DNA from: Streptococcus cuniculi
GTDB taxonomy: Bacteria > Bacillota > Bacilli > Lactobacillales > Streptococcaceae
NCBI RefSeq assembly: GCF_004570575.1
Contig: NZ_SPPD01000001.1
Location: 186,001-250,000, forward strand
DNA length: 64,000 bases
Direction of reading: 5' to 3'
Below the pieces are notes generated by a model, which searched no databases, had not been told where the DNA came from, and was given only the letters and a program-made list of their open reading frames with translations. Shown piece after piece: positions 35,807-45,382 of the stretch (position 1 is the stretch's first letter; every line of letters begins with the position of its first letter). The translations under genes were made by a program, and so were the position numbers.

Positions 35807-36508
35807 ATGGCTTATATAGAAGTACGAAACAGTTCGAAATCCTATACTATGGGCAACAATCGCATTGTGGCCAACAAGGATATTTCCTTTGAGATTGAAA
35901 AGGGAGAATTGGTCATCATTCTGGGCTCTTCTGGTGCTGGGAAGTCAACCTTGCTCAACATTTTGGGCGGTATGGATACCAATGATGAGGGAGTGGTTCA
36001 GATTGATGGGGTGGATATTGCCCAGTTTAGCGCCAGGCAGTTGACCAAGTACCGCAGAGAGGATGTTGGCTTTGTCTTTCAATTTTATAACTTGGTGGCA
36101 AACCTTACTGCAAAAGAAAATGTGGAATTGGCTTCTGAAATCGTGCGCGATGCCATGAATCCGATTGAGATCTTGGAAAAAGTGGGCTTGGGGAACCGCT
36201 TAGATAATTTCCCAGCACAACTGTCAGGAGGTGAACAACAGCGGGTTGCGATAGCGCGTGCAGTAGCGAAACGCCCCAAGATGCTCTTGTGTGATGAGCC
36301 GACTGGCGCCCTTGATTACCAGACGGGCAAGCAGGTCCTGCAAATCTTGCAGGATATGTCCAAAAAAGAAGGGGCGACCGTTGTGATTGTGACCCACAAC
36401 GCAGCTCTAGCCCCCATCGCAGACAAGGTCATTCAGATGCGCGATGCCAGTGTACACTCCATTCAGGTCAATCCCGAACCACAGGACATCATGACCTTAG
36501 AATATTAG
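35807..36508 (+). CDS. ABC transporter ATPase (LolD/MacB-like)
   Basis: This 233-residue ATPase has Walker [10 protein letters not shown] (residues 45-53), signature LSGGEQQR, and Walker [13 protein letters not shown]. It drives the FtsX-type permease encoded 9 bp downstream. Such pairs move peptides or lipids, or transmit mechanical signals to surface proteins rather than transport. Confidence 0.92.
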   Translation: MAYIEVRNSSKSYTMGNNRIVANKDISFEIEKGELVIILGSSGAGKSTLLNILGGMDTNDEGVVQIDGVDIAQFSARQLTKYRREDVGFVFQFYNLVANLTAKENVELASEIVRDAMNPIEILEKVGLGNRLDNFPAQLSGGEQQRVAIARAVAKRPKMLLCDEPTGALDYQTGKQVLQILQDMSKKEGATVVIVTHNAALAPIADKVIQMRDASVHSIQVNPEPQDIMTLEY

Positions 36509-36517
36509 GAAGACAAG

Positions 36518-39500
36518 ATGAAAAAGAGGATTTATTGGAAAACCATTCGCCTATCCTTGCTGTCCTCGAAGGGGCGTTTTTTCTCTATTTTTAATCTAAT
36601 GCTGATTGGCTCGATGGCCTTTATAGGACTAAAAGCAACAGCGCCGAATATGGAAAAAACAGCCCAGCATTATATTGATCAAGGGCAGATGATGGATTTG
36701 GCAGTCATGTCGGACCTCGGTATCAGTCAGGCAGACAAGGCAGAATTGGACGGCATAACAGATGCCACGATTGAATATGCCTATTTCAAGGATGTGACCC
36801 TTGGGACGGGAACGCAGGCTATTCGCCTATTTTCGATTCCTAAGACCATTTCCCAGTATCAGCTAAAGCGGGGCAAGGGCCCTACATCCGCCAAGGAAAT
36901 CCTTCTGTCGACCAATCTGGACGGGGAGTACCATATCGGCGACAAGATTAGGGTCAAGGAAGGAAATAAACAGGCCTCAGTCTTAAAAGAGACAGAGTTT
37001 ATCGTGACAGGTTTTGCGGATTCGTCTGAAATCTGGGGGAAAATCAATCTCGGACCAGCCAGTACAGGGGCGGGTCAGCTAACCGCCTATGCCTTTGTAC
37101 CAGAAGAGGCCTTTGATTCTGAAGTCTATATGATCGCCCGTATTCGCTATGATGATGTGGCAACCATTCCTTATTATCAAGCAGCCTATAAGCAAAAAAT
37201 CCTTGCCCACCAAGACAAACTCAATCAGCTCTTGGCAGACAACGGCAAGGAACGCTTAGCAACTATTAAAAAGGACGGCAACACAAAGATTCAGGAGAGC
37301 GAGCAAAAGCTTCAGGATGCCCAGCAGCAACTGGAAGAAGCAGCCAGCCAGCTCACCGCCAATGAAGAAGGTTTGCAGCAAGCCAAAGAGCAGCTGGAGA
37401 AAGGGCAGGAAGAGCTTGAACTGCAAGCCATCAGCCTAGAGTTGACTGCAACAGATCTGGCAACTGCCAAAAAGGAATTGGACAGTCACTACAGTCAATT
37501 GCAGGTAGCCAAAAAAGAACTAGATAGTAACCGTGCTAGTCTGGACAAAAGCAAGCGGGAATTGGAGCAGGCAGAGGCGCAGCTTTTCTCAGCCCGTTCC
37601 ACTTTAAAAGCCCAAGAAGAGGAATTAGCGCAATTCGTTGCTAGAATCGATCAAGCAAGAAGCGATTATGCAGCAACGATTCAGGCTATTCAGGATCAAA
37701 TTGCCTTTGCAGCAACTACAGGCCAAGAAGGTGAAATCCCAGAACTGGTTGAACTCGAGCATCGCTTAAGGCAATTAGAAACCGACATTGCTACCCTGCA
37801 ACAGGCCTATCAGACAGGCCAAATCGCCTATGAGACAGGAAAGGCTCAATACCAGCAACAGGAAGCTACCTACAGAGTTGCTAAGGAGCAGTATGAATAC
37901 GGCGTGGCTCAGTACCAAACAGCCTTAGATCGCTATCAGGAGGGGAAAAGCGCCTATGAAACAGGTCTTGCTGAGTATGAATCTGGTCGACTTGCGTATG
38001 AAAATGGGCAGGAGCAGTTAGAGAATGCACGAGCTAGTTTGGCAGAGAAAGAGGCAGAATTAACCAGAGGTCAAACAGAACTGCAACAAGGTCGGAAAGA
38101 TTTTGAGACCAAGCGGGTAGAAGTCGAAAAACAGGTGAAGACTGCAAGGAAAGAACTCCAAGTAGCACAGGCTGACCTAGCCCGTCTCAATACGCCAGAA
38201 TACAGGAGTTATACAAGGGATAGCCTACCTGGTGGAAATGGCTATGCCAATTATGACAGTAGCACCAAGAGCATTTCAGCTGTGGGGAATATTTTCCCAG
38301 CAGTCCTCTATCTAGTGGCCGCTCTTGTGACCTTTATGACCATGACCCGCTTTGTGGATGAAGAACGATCGAACGTAGGGATTTTCAAGGCGCTCGGCTA
38401 CACCGATGAACAGATTATGATGAAGTTTGTCATCTATGGCTTGACTGCTGGTCTTTCGGGGACGATTGCGGGGATTCTCTTGGGGAATTTCCTCCTTGCT
38501 CCGATGATTAGTCGGATTATGACAGATACAACGGTCATCGGTCAGAGCCAGTTGCATCTCTATCCTTTTTGGATGATTCTTGCCATCTTCTTTTCTCTTC
38601 TTTCTTCAGTGTTACCAGCCTATTTGGTAGCACGTCGGGAATTAAGAGAAAAGCCAGCCCAGTTGTTGCAAGCAAAACCTCCTGTGTCAGGGGCCAAGAT
38701 TTTCTTGGAATTTTTCCCTTTTATCTGGAGACGCTTGAGCTTCACTCAAAAGGTGACTGCACGCAATATCCTGCGTTATAAAAAACGAATGCTGATGACT
38801 ATTGTGGGCGTAGCCGGTTCGGTTGCTCTCTTATTTGCAGGTCTAGGGATTCGCTCCTCGATTTCGCGAGTCATCGATCAGCAATTTGGACAGCTCCTCC
38901 ATTATCATCTGGTCGTGGTCGAGCAGACCAGAGCCAGCAAGGAAGAAAAGGCCGAGGTAGAAGCAGCGCTCCATTCAAGAGACATCAAAGAGACCCTCCC
39001 TGTCGCCTACTATGGCTTAAATGAGACGGTTAAAGGGCAGGAAGAAGCCCTTGCCATTAGTCTTTTTGTCAGCCCAGAAAAGGATTTGTCTTCCTTTGTC
39101 GCCCTGCGCAATCCTGCAACGGGTCAATCCCTGTCACTTCCAGAAAAGGGAGCCATTGTCTCTGAAAAATTAGCCCGACTTTACCAGGTTGAAGTTGGAG
39201 ATAGGATGACTGTTACGGTCAATCAAGAGCCTATCACCATTCAGGTGGCAGGCATTGCAGAGATGTATGCAGGGCATTTCATCTACCTATCCGCCGCAGC
39301 TTACCAAGAGGCAGCAGGTAAGGCCTATCAGCCAAACGCAGCTCTCGTAGTCTTGGCTGATGACCAGACAAGAGCGCTTGAGACAGCTGCGACAGACTTT
39401 CTTGCCATGAAAGGAGTGGTAGCAGTTGTTCAAAACACCTCCTTGATAGCCTTGCTTGAAACCATCGTCCAGTCGCTCCAGTCTGTCATGATTATCTTGA

Positions 39501-39877
39501 TTGTTCTGTCAGTTCTCCTTGGAATCGTGATTCTCTACAACTTGACCAATATCAATATGGCAGAACGGGTTCGGGAATTGTCTACCATTAAAGTTCTCGG
39601 ATTTTATGACCGAGAAGTGACCTTTTATATCTACCGAGAAACCATGATGTTATCCGTCTTGGGTATTATCCTAGGCTTAGTGGTAGGATTCTTCCTCCAT
39701 CGTCTGCTGCTCATCGTCATTGCCTCTCCCGCTATCCTCTTTGCTCCGACCGTATCGAGCAGTGTCTATCTGGTGCCAATTGGTGCGATTCTCGGCATCC
39801 TAGTCATCTTGGGCCGGTATGTCGATCACCATTTAAGGAAACTCGATATGCTAGAGGCCCTCAAGGCGGGTGAATGA
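36518..39877 (+). CDS. FtsX/MacB-type ABC permease with long coiled-coil ectodomain
   Basis: This 1119-residue permease has a first membrane helix at about residues 22-40 and a MacB-like extracellular part to about 230. A Gln/Glu-rich coiled coil runs from about 235 to 560, with repeats such as AYETGLAEYESGRLAYENG around 428-520. The first FtsX domain (SAVGNIFPAVLYLVAALVTF onwards) has three helices, a second ectodomain follows, and the last FtsX unit (NMAERVRELSTIKVLGFYDRE) has three more. Related permeases with coiled-coil insertions occur in many Firmicutes. The substrate is unknown; the coil may span the wall or bind a surface partner. Confidence 0.88.
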   Translation: MKKRIYWKTIRLSLLSSKGRFFSIFNLMLIGSMAFIGLKATAPNMEKTAQHYIDQGQMMDLAVMSDLGISQADKAELDGITDATIEYAYFKDVTLGTGTQAIRLFSIPKTISQYQLKRGKGPTSAKEILLSTNLDGEYHIGDKIRVKEGNKQASVLKETEFIVTGFADSSEIWGKINLGPASTGAGQLTAYAFVPEEAFDSEVYMIARIRYDDVATIPYYQAAYKQKILAHQDKLNQLLADNGKERLATIKKDGNTKIQESEQKLQDAQQQLEEAASQLTANEEGLQQAKEQLEKGQEELELQAISLELTATDLATAKKELDSHYSQLQVAKKELDSNRASLDKSKRELEQAEAQLFSARSTLKAQEEELAQFVARIDQARSDYAATIQAIQDQIAFAATTGQEGEIPELVELEHRLRQLETDIATLQQAYQTGQIAYETGKAQYQQQEATYRVAKEQYEYGVAQYQTALDRYQEGKSAYETGLAEYESGRLAYENGQEQLENARASLAEKEAELTRGQTELQQGRKDFETKRVEVEKQVKTARKELQVAQADLARLNTPEYRSYTRDSLPGGNGYANYDSSTKSISAVGNIFPAVLYLVAALVTFMTMTRFVDEERSNVGIFKALGYTDEQIMMKFVIYGLTAGLSGTIAGILLGNFLLAPMISRIMTDTTVIGQSQLHLYPFWMILAIFFSLLSSVLPAYLVARRELREKPAQLLQAKPPVSGAKIFLEFFPFIWRRLSFTQKVTARNILRYKKRMLMTIVGVAGSVALLFAGLGIRSSISRVIDQQFGQLLHYHLVVVEQTRASKEEKAEVEAALHSRDIKETLPVAYYGLNETVKGQEEALAISLFVSPEKDLSSFVALRNPATGQSLSLPEKGAIVSEKLARLYQVEVGDRMTVTVNQEPITIQVAGIAEMYAGHFIYLSAAAYQEAAGKAYQPNAALVVLADDQTRALETAATDFLAMKGVVAVVQNTSLIALLETIVQSLQSVMIILIVLSVLLGIVILYNLTNINMAERVRELSTIKVLGFYDREVTFYIYRETMMLSVLGIILGLVVGFFLHRLLLIVIASPAILFAPTVSSSVYLVPIGAILGILVILGRYVDHHLRKLDMLEALKAGE

Positions 39878-39933
39878 ACGTTTGTAAATGCTTGCTTATA
39901 TATGATACTGGGAGAAAGTCCAACCCTAAATAT

Positions 39934-39989
39934 AAAAAGCGAACAAAACTAGTTTTCTGACACTCAGAATCCTGTTTTGTTCGCTTTTG
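39934..39989. terminator. Hairpin terminator after the permease
   Basis: AAAAAGCGAACAAAAC (39934-39949) is complementary to 39974-39988. A smaller hairpin lies in the loop. Confidence 0.75.
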
Positions 39990-40092
39990 GTATCTCATTT
40001 ATCAATTTGAAGATTTGATGATACAGAATCTCAAAAATCAAAATCTTTTCGTCTTATCCATATATGTATATATATTCTAAAGGATAGAATAC

Positions 40093-40121
40093 TTGACAAA
40101 TAGCTAAGGGTGAGGTACCAT
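40093..40121 (+). promoter_or_regulatory. Adhesin gene promoter
   Basis: TTGACA (40093-40098) and TACCAT (40116-40121) are 17 bp apart, leaving a leader of about 60 nt before the ATG. Confidence 0.65.
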
Positions 40122-40186
40122 AAAAGATAAATATATACTTCTTCAAACTATCGTATATATGTAATTTTAAAAAGGAGAAAATCATT

Positions 40187-43100
40187 ATGAAAAAGAAATT
40201 CCTACGGGTATTTCATGCTTTCATGTATGTGCTGTTGATTACAGGAAATATCCTTCCAGCTGCAACTGTACTTGCGCAAGAAGGTACAAATAATACTGTC
40301 ACAACAGTAACATCATCGGAGGAACCTGTAGTGGCACCCAGTAGTGATACAGGTGAAACAGTCGCTAGCTCGTCCAGTTCTAGTAGCGTAGCAGAGGAGC
40401 CTACACCAACGAGTAGCAGTTCTTCTACTACAGAGGATAGCGCTTCAGCAGCGACAAGCACTGCTAGCTCAAGTAGTTCAGTAGCATCTAGATCAACTGC
40501 TCCTAGTGCAGCCTTTCGTGTAGCATCAGATACGACTCTCGCAGCAGAGCCAGCAGTTGATGGAACATTTGCGGCAGAAGTGCGGGTCTTTACAGAAGAC
40601 ACAAATCCAGATGGAACTGAAAAATTGGAATACCTCACTGGTGAAGGGATTAACCCTTACGCCGAGTTCCGAATTTCGGGTACGGGTGTCAACATCAAAA
40701 ATGCTAAGACGCGGATAACCTTCCCGAAAAAGAATATTGATGGAATACCTCAGTTTACAAAGGCAGCGTCGGCTTCTAGCTGGAAAATAACAGAGGACGC
40801 GGACAACTGGTATGTTGAGTATAGCTTTGACAACCTTACAGGTGGCCAGCTTGTTGCGGTACCAATGCCGTTTCGTATGAAGCAGCCAACCACGCCAGAC
40901 GGCTTTAAGGTGCTAATCAAGTATGAACTCTTTGATGGAGAAGGTAAGCTCTTAAAAGAAGCCTCAAATACCTATATTGGTAAGACCAATGGTGCAGATT
41001 CGGTTAAGATTGTCAATGCTTCTCGAGGCTATTCGGGTGTAGATTCTAGCATGAGTGGTAACAATAAGATGCGGGTCGATGTAAATGGCGAAACCGTCAT
41101 CATGTCTGACATTTCAGTAGCTAGTCAAGAAGCAACTCAGCAGACTGCTACGGGAGACAGGGCTCCCTGGGTTGAATACCTAATCGGTGTTCAAAATGGA
41201 AGTGGTAGTTATGGGAAGTACAGCCCTACTGAAGTGAAAATCACAGAGAAGCTCCCTGCAGGAGCGGTGATGTTTGGTGAGCCTGATGCGAATGGATTTT
41301 ATAATTATAACAGTGGGAAGTGGCTCTATGATCAAGCGACCCATACAGCAACCTATCAAGGACCGCTAAGCGAATATTCACAATATGGCAATATCTATCA
41401 AGCAGTTCCAATTAAATTAGCCTTTCCAGCTCAATCCTATGACATGACGCATGTTAATGAGGCGATTATTATAGCTGAGCCAGGAACAGACGATGAGGTA
41501 ACTCTTGCTTCTGTCAGAGAAAAAATTAAATTTAATGTCAAAGTGCAGGAACCAAGTGGAAGATTGGATATTTCTAAAGGAGGATTTGCGGAGTATCCTT
41601 CTGGGGGGACTGCTTTCAATAAAAAGAATCAGAATACCGATGTAAATGTGAGATATTATTTAAGTTTCTACAATAGAACAAATGGTGTAGTAGATGATAA
41701 CGGTCAAGAGTACACTTCTTATGTCAAAGAAGTAGTGGACTATGGACTAGATGATCGCCTGTACTACAATTACATCAAGTGGTATGATTCTAGTTCTGGC
41801 CTCATAGACCTAGTTGCGAAAGTGGGCTATAAGGTCTATGGGGAAAAAGCAGACGGTAGTAGAGACTTCCTCTTTGATGGCGATGTATCTACTAAACAAG
41901 AAATTAATGACACTGCAGATCAGTATGAAAAGATTGTGGTCGTCTTCAACGAAGCGATTCCTCTCTCTAGGAATAATGCTGGTATACGATTTGAATTAGG
42001 GACGATCGTTAAGGAAGACATCTGGAAGCAATGGCAGGAGACAGGTGTAGGACGAGATGATGTGCCTTATGGAAAAGATCAAGCACGCAGGCTTTTCAAT
42101 TCTCTTGAGGTTCGTGCCTCTTCTAGTAAAGATGGGGCGCTCAGCTCATATTTCGAAGATGGATCGAATTTCTTCCGTGACGAACAATTAGGAATTACTA
42201 GTTACAATGGAAGTGATTATACGGTTCCTTATTCGGATAATAATGTTCGACGTCTCTATGGTTCAGTAGCTATTGATGGGAAATTAGCTCCGATTACTGC
42301 TCAAAATCCAGAGATTAACTATGTCTTGAAAAATGTCAAGCATATTACCCTCCTTCCGCCGGGAATTGAGTTTGTCCCAGGCAGTGAGCAGCAGTCTGAT
42401 TTTAAAAACAAGGCAACAGTAATTCCAAATTATAAGAATACCGGCAAGACAGCCGTTATCTATGGTTTCGGAGATGTCATTCGCAATCATAGTAAGGCAG
42501 TTGACTTTGATGTTAACACGACCCTCTATGCTCAGACAGGGACAAATGAAATTGAACATTTTGTCACTTGGGATAACAATGATGAATACAAAAGATGGTA
42601 CGGCAAAGGAGAGTATAAAGATGACCTCGACTTGGATGGAGATGGAGATACAGATGAAGTATTCCTCCGTGCTACCAATAATATCAACTTTATCCCGCCA
42701 CGCGAAGTCCTCGTTAAGAAGTTTGTGTCACTTGATAAATCCAATTGGCTCCTGACTTCTCCGTATGCGGATCTAGGTCAAGATGTCTATTACAAGCTCA
42801 GCGTCTTGAACAACTCCTTGATTGATTTGAATGATGTGTCCGTTCTCGATGCACTTCCATATGTAGGTGACCACAAGATTGTACCAAACGATGCAGGCGA
42901 CTACCTTCCGCGTGAGTCAGTCTTCCCTGTGCAGTTGGTAGAAAGTCTCGAAGCTGTTGCAGAAAATGCAGCTGTGCTACAAAAATTTGACGTCCTTTAT
43001 TCGACAGATGCACAAGGACCATCCTTAGCAAGTGCTCGTGATGCCAACTTTGTTCCGGCAGCTAGCATTGCGGACTTTACGCAAGTCAAACTTGTCAAGC

Positions 43101-45289
43101 TTGTCTTGAAACCAGGACAAGTCCTATCCGTCAAGGAAGAAGCTGAATTTATTCTCCATGGGACATTACCATACGATGAGAAATTGGATAATTTCTCAGC
43201 TGCCAACAACTCCGAAGCAGTCAGCCTCAACAAGGTAGACTACATCGAAGGAAACCAAGTAAGTTCGCCAATCATCAAGTATGAAGTCGATGGAACCTTC
43301 TTCTACGATGCCAACCGTGATGGTGAACGCAGCGATGATGAGGCCTTGTTAAAAGGCTACCAAGTTCAGTTGATGAACGAAGATGGTACAGAAGCGCTTG
43401 ATCAGCAAGGACAAAAGATTACTGCTGAAACAGATGAAAATGGTTACTATCATATGAATGTTTACAAACGTGGTAATTACTATGTTCAAATTGTGAAAAA
43501 ACACAAAAATGAAGAGTTTACAGTTCTTTATGATAAGACAGGCACTCGTCTTGAAAAAGATCAGCTTGTTGGAAATGATGCGAGCCAAGATGCAGACAAT
43601 GCCGCAATCGGTAAAACTCGCAGCTTAAGTGTTAATCCAACCAACATTCCAGACCGTACAGCAGATACCAGCAAAGAAGAGTTTACGACACTTGTCAGAG
43701 AGACAGCTAACAGCCTTCTTGCAACCCGCAATGTCGGAATCCTACCAAAAGGTAGTATCAAAGTCGTCAAGGTAGATGAGAACAAACAAGCATTGAAAGA
43801 TGTTGTCTTTACCTTGAAGAAGGGTGATTTTTCAGTCAAATTGACGACTGACGACAAGGGTGAAGCGACCGCAGATGGTCTGGACTTCGGAACCTATACC
43901 TTGATCGAGGACAAGACAGGTGATGCCTATGTCCTTGATACGAAGGAAAAAGAAGTGACCATCAGCCTTGAAAAACCAGAAGTCAGCGTAAATGTCGTCA
44001 ACAACTTCAAACGCTCAACAGTTGTCCTTACCAAGACAGACGTTGATACGAGTGAAGCCTTGGCAGGCGTGACCTTTGAACTTCGTCAAGGAGACAAGGT
44101 CATCGACACACAAGTGACTGATGAAAAGGGTATGGCAACCTTTAAGGATGTAGCTTATGGCGACTACCAATTGATTGAAACCGAAACGCTTGCAGGTTAT
44201 GTTCTTGATGCTGATCCGATTTCTGTTTCTGTGACAGAAGACAAGGCAGTAGTTGAAAAGACCATGACCAACCGTCAGAAGAAATCTTCTGTTGTCTTGA
44301 AGAAGGTTGATGCAACCAGTAAGCAAGTCTTGGCAGGTGTAACCTTTGAACTCCGCCAAGGAGACAAGGTCATCGACACCCAAGTGACCGATGAAGAGGG
44401 AATGTTGACCTTTAAAGATGTAGCTTATGGCGACTACACAGTCGTTGAAACCAAGACCCTTGATAGTTATGCTTTATTAGACAAGCCGCTTGAAGTCAGC
44501 GTGACAGAAGATGGTGCCACCATTGACCTTGGTGAGGTAGAAAATGGCTTCAAACGCTCAACAGTTGTCCTTACCAAGACAGACCTTGATACGGGTGAAG
44601 CCTTGGCAGGCGTGACCTTTGAACTTCGTCAAGGAGACAAGGTGATTGCAAGTGCGAAGACGGATGAAAAGGGTGTGGTAACCTTTAAGGGTGTAGCTTA
44701 CGGCGACTACCAATTGGTTGAAACCGAAACGCTTGCAGGTTATGTTCTTGATGCTACTCCGATTTCTGTTTCTGTGACAGAAGACAAGGCAGTGATTGAA
44801 AAGACCATGACCAACCGTCAGAAGAAATCTTCTGTTGTCTTGAAGAAGGTTGATGCAACCAGTAAGAAAGCCTTGGCAGGTGTAACCTTTGAGCTCCGCC
44901 AAGGAGACAAGGTCATCGACACACAAGTGACTGATGAAGAGGGAATGCTGACCTTTAAAGATGTAGCTTATGGTGACTACACAGTCGTTGAAACCAAGGC
45001 TTTATCAGGCTATGCCGTATTAGACAAACCACTTGAAGTCAGCGTGACGGAAGATGGTGCTACCATTAATCTTGGTCAGGTAGAAAATCACCTCCTTCCA
45101 ACACCTCCATCTAGCTCAACACCAAAATCAGATGCAAATGGAATTCGTTCGGTCATCAAACGAATCTTGCCGAAGACTGGTGAAACAGTTTCGATTTTAT
45201 CAGGTGTTGGCGGCGTGCTCTTATTAGGCATTATCCTTGCTCTTTATGTCAGCCGTCACAAAGGTGGCAAAGGTAAACGTGGCAAATAA
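40187..45289 (+). CDS. LPXTG-anchored adhesin with SdrD-B-like and CnaB repeats
   Basis: This 1700-residue surface protein has a signal peptide (residues 1-30, cleavage after ATVLA), a Ser/Thr-rich stalk-like region (about 33-115) and a long adhesin region. A DUF11-like domain (about 850-1010) and an SdrD-B-type domain (FFYDANRDGERSDDEAL near 1045) follow. Then come five CnaB domains (about 1188-1635), each with the Lys, Glu and Asn positions typical of internal isopeptide bonds (e.g. STVVLTKTD, LIETETLAGY, TMTNRQ). The sortase signal LPKTG at 1661-1665 is followed by a helix and a basic tail. It is attached to the wall and probably binds a host ligand. AAAAGGAG precedes the ATG. No pilus sortase is adjacent, so a pilin role is not supported. 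Confidence 0.9.
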   Translation: MKKKFLRVFHAFMYVLLITGNILPAATVLAQEGTNNTVTTVTSSEEPVVAPSSDTGETVASSSSSSSVAEEPTPTSSSSSTTEDSASAATSTASSSSSVASRSTAPSAAFRVASDTTLAAEPAVDGTFAAEVRVFTEDTNPDGTEKLEYLTGEGINPYAEFRISGTGVNIKNAKTRITFPKKNIDGIPQFTKAASASSWKITEDADNWYVEYSFDNLTGGQLVAVPMPFRMKQPTTPDGFKVLIKYELFDGEGKLLKEASNTYIGKTNGADSVKIVNASRGYSGVDSSMSGNNKMRVDVNGETVIMSDISVASQEATQQTATGDRAPWVEYLIGVQNGSGSYGKYSPTEVKITEKLPAGAVMFGEPDANGFYNYNSGKWLYDQATHTATYQGPLSEYSQYGNIYQAVPIKLAFPAQSYDMTHVNEAIIIAEPGTDDEVTLASVREKIKFNVKVQEPSGRLDISKGGFAEYPSGGTAFNKKNQNTDVNVRYYLSFYNRTNGVVDDNGQEYTSYVKEVVDYGLDDRLYYNYIKWYDSSSGLIDLVAKVGYKVYGEKADGSRDFLFDGDVSTKQEINDTADQYEKIVVVFNEAIPLSRNNAGIRFELGTIVKEDIWKQWQETGVGRDDVPYGKDQARRLFNSLEVRASSSKDGALSSYFEDGSNFFRDEQLGITSYNGSDYTVPYSDNNVRRLYGSVAIDGKLAPITAQNPEINYVLKNVKHITLLPPGIEFVPGSEQQSDFKNKATVIPNYKNTGKTAVIYGFGDVIRNHSKAVDFDVNTTLYAQTGTNEIEHFVTWDNNDEYKRWYGKGEYKDDLDLDGDGDTDEVFLRATNNINFIPPREVLVKKFVSLDKSNWLLTSPYADLGQDVYYKLSVLNNSLIDLNDVSVLDALPYVGDHKIVPNDAGDYLPRESVFPVQLVESLEAVAENAAVLQKFDVLYSTDAQGPSLASARDANFVPAASIADFTQVKLVKLVLKPGQVLSVKEEAEFILHGTLPYDEKLDNFSAANNSEAVSLNKVDYIEGNQVSSPIIKYEVDGTFFYDANRDGERSDDEALLKGYQVQLMNEDGTEALDQQGQKITAETDENGYYHMNVYKRGNYYVQIVKKHKNEEFTVLYDKTGTRLEKDQLVGNDASQDADNAAIGKTRSLSVNPTNIPDRTADTSKEEFTTLVRETANSLLATRNVGILPKGSIKVVKVDENKQALKDVVFTLKKGDFSVKLTTDDKGEATADGLDFGTYTLIEDKTGDAYVLDTKEKEVTISLEKPEVSVNVVNNFKRSTVVLTKTDVDTSEALAGVTFELRQGDKVIDTQVTDEKGMATFKDVAYGDYQLIETETLAGYVLDADPISVSVTEDKAVVEKTMTNRQKKSSVVLKKVDATSKQVLAGVTFELRQGDKVIDTQVTDEEGMLTFKDVAYGDYTVVETKTLDSYALLDKPLEVSVTEDGATIDLGEVENGFKRSTVVLTKTDLDTGEALAGVTFELRQGDKVIASAKTDEKGVVTFKGVAYGDYQLVETETLAGYVLDATPISVSVTEDKAVIEKTMTNRQKKSSVVLKKVDATSKKALAGVTFELRQGDKVIDTQVTDEEGMLTFKDVAYGDYTVVETKALSGYAVLDKPLEVSVTEDGATINLGQVENHLLPTPPSSSTPKSDANGIRSVIKRILPKTGETVSILSGVGGVLLLGIILALYVSRHKGGKGKRGK
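44006..45091 (+). repeat. Tandem 543-bp duplication of a CnaB pair
   Basis: The string FKRSTVVLTKTD recurs at 44006 and 44549, so a unit of 181 codons (two CnaB domains) occurs twice in a row with high identity at DNA level. In-frame unequal crossing-over could add or remove units. Confidence 0.9.
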
Positions 45290-45299
45290 GCATGATGCT

Positions 45300-45333
45300 A
45301 AAAACTAGTTCTATTTGATAGAGCTAGTTTTTC
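45300..45333 (+). terminator. Adhesin terminator
   Basis: AAAACTAG-TTCTA pairs with TAGAG-CTAGTTTT around TTTGA, followed by T. Confidence 0.85.
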
Positions 45334-45367
45334 TTTATCCTTATCAAGCATCAAATAGCCCTAGATA

Positions 45368-45382
45368 TGATATAATAAGGAC
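45368..45382 (+). promoter_or_regulatory. polA promoter predicting a leaderless transcript
   Basis: TGA-TATAAT ends at 45376, so the expected start point is 45383, the A of the polA ATG. Confidence 0.55.

Noticed and set aside
44015-44926. Two similar 122-codon minus-strand frames in the adhesin CnaB region
   Set aside because: They mirror the tandem CnaB duplication on the coding strand; repeated shadows, not genes.
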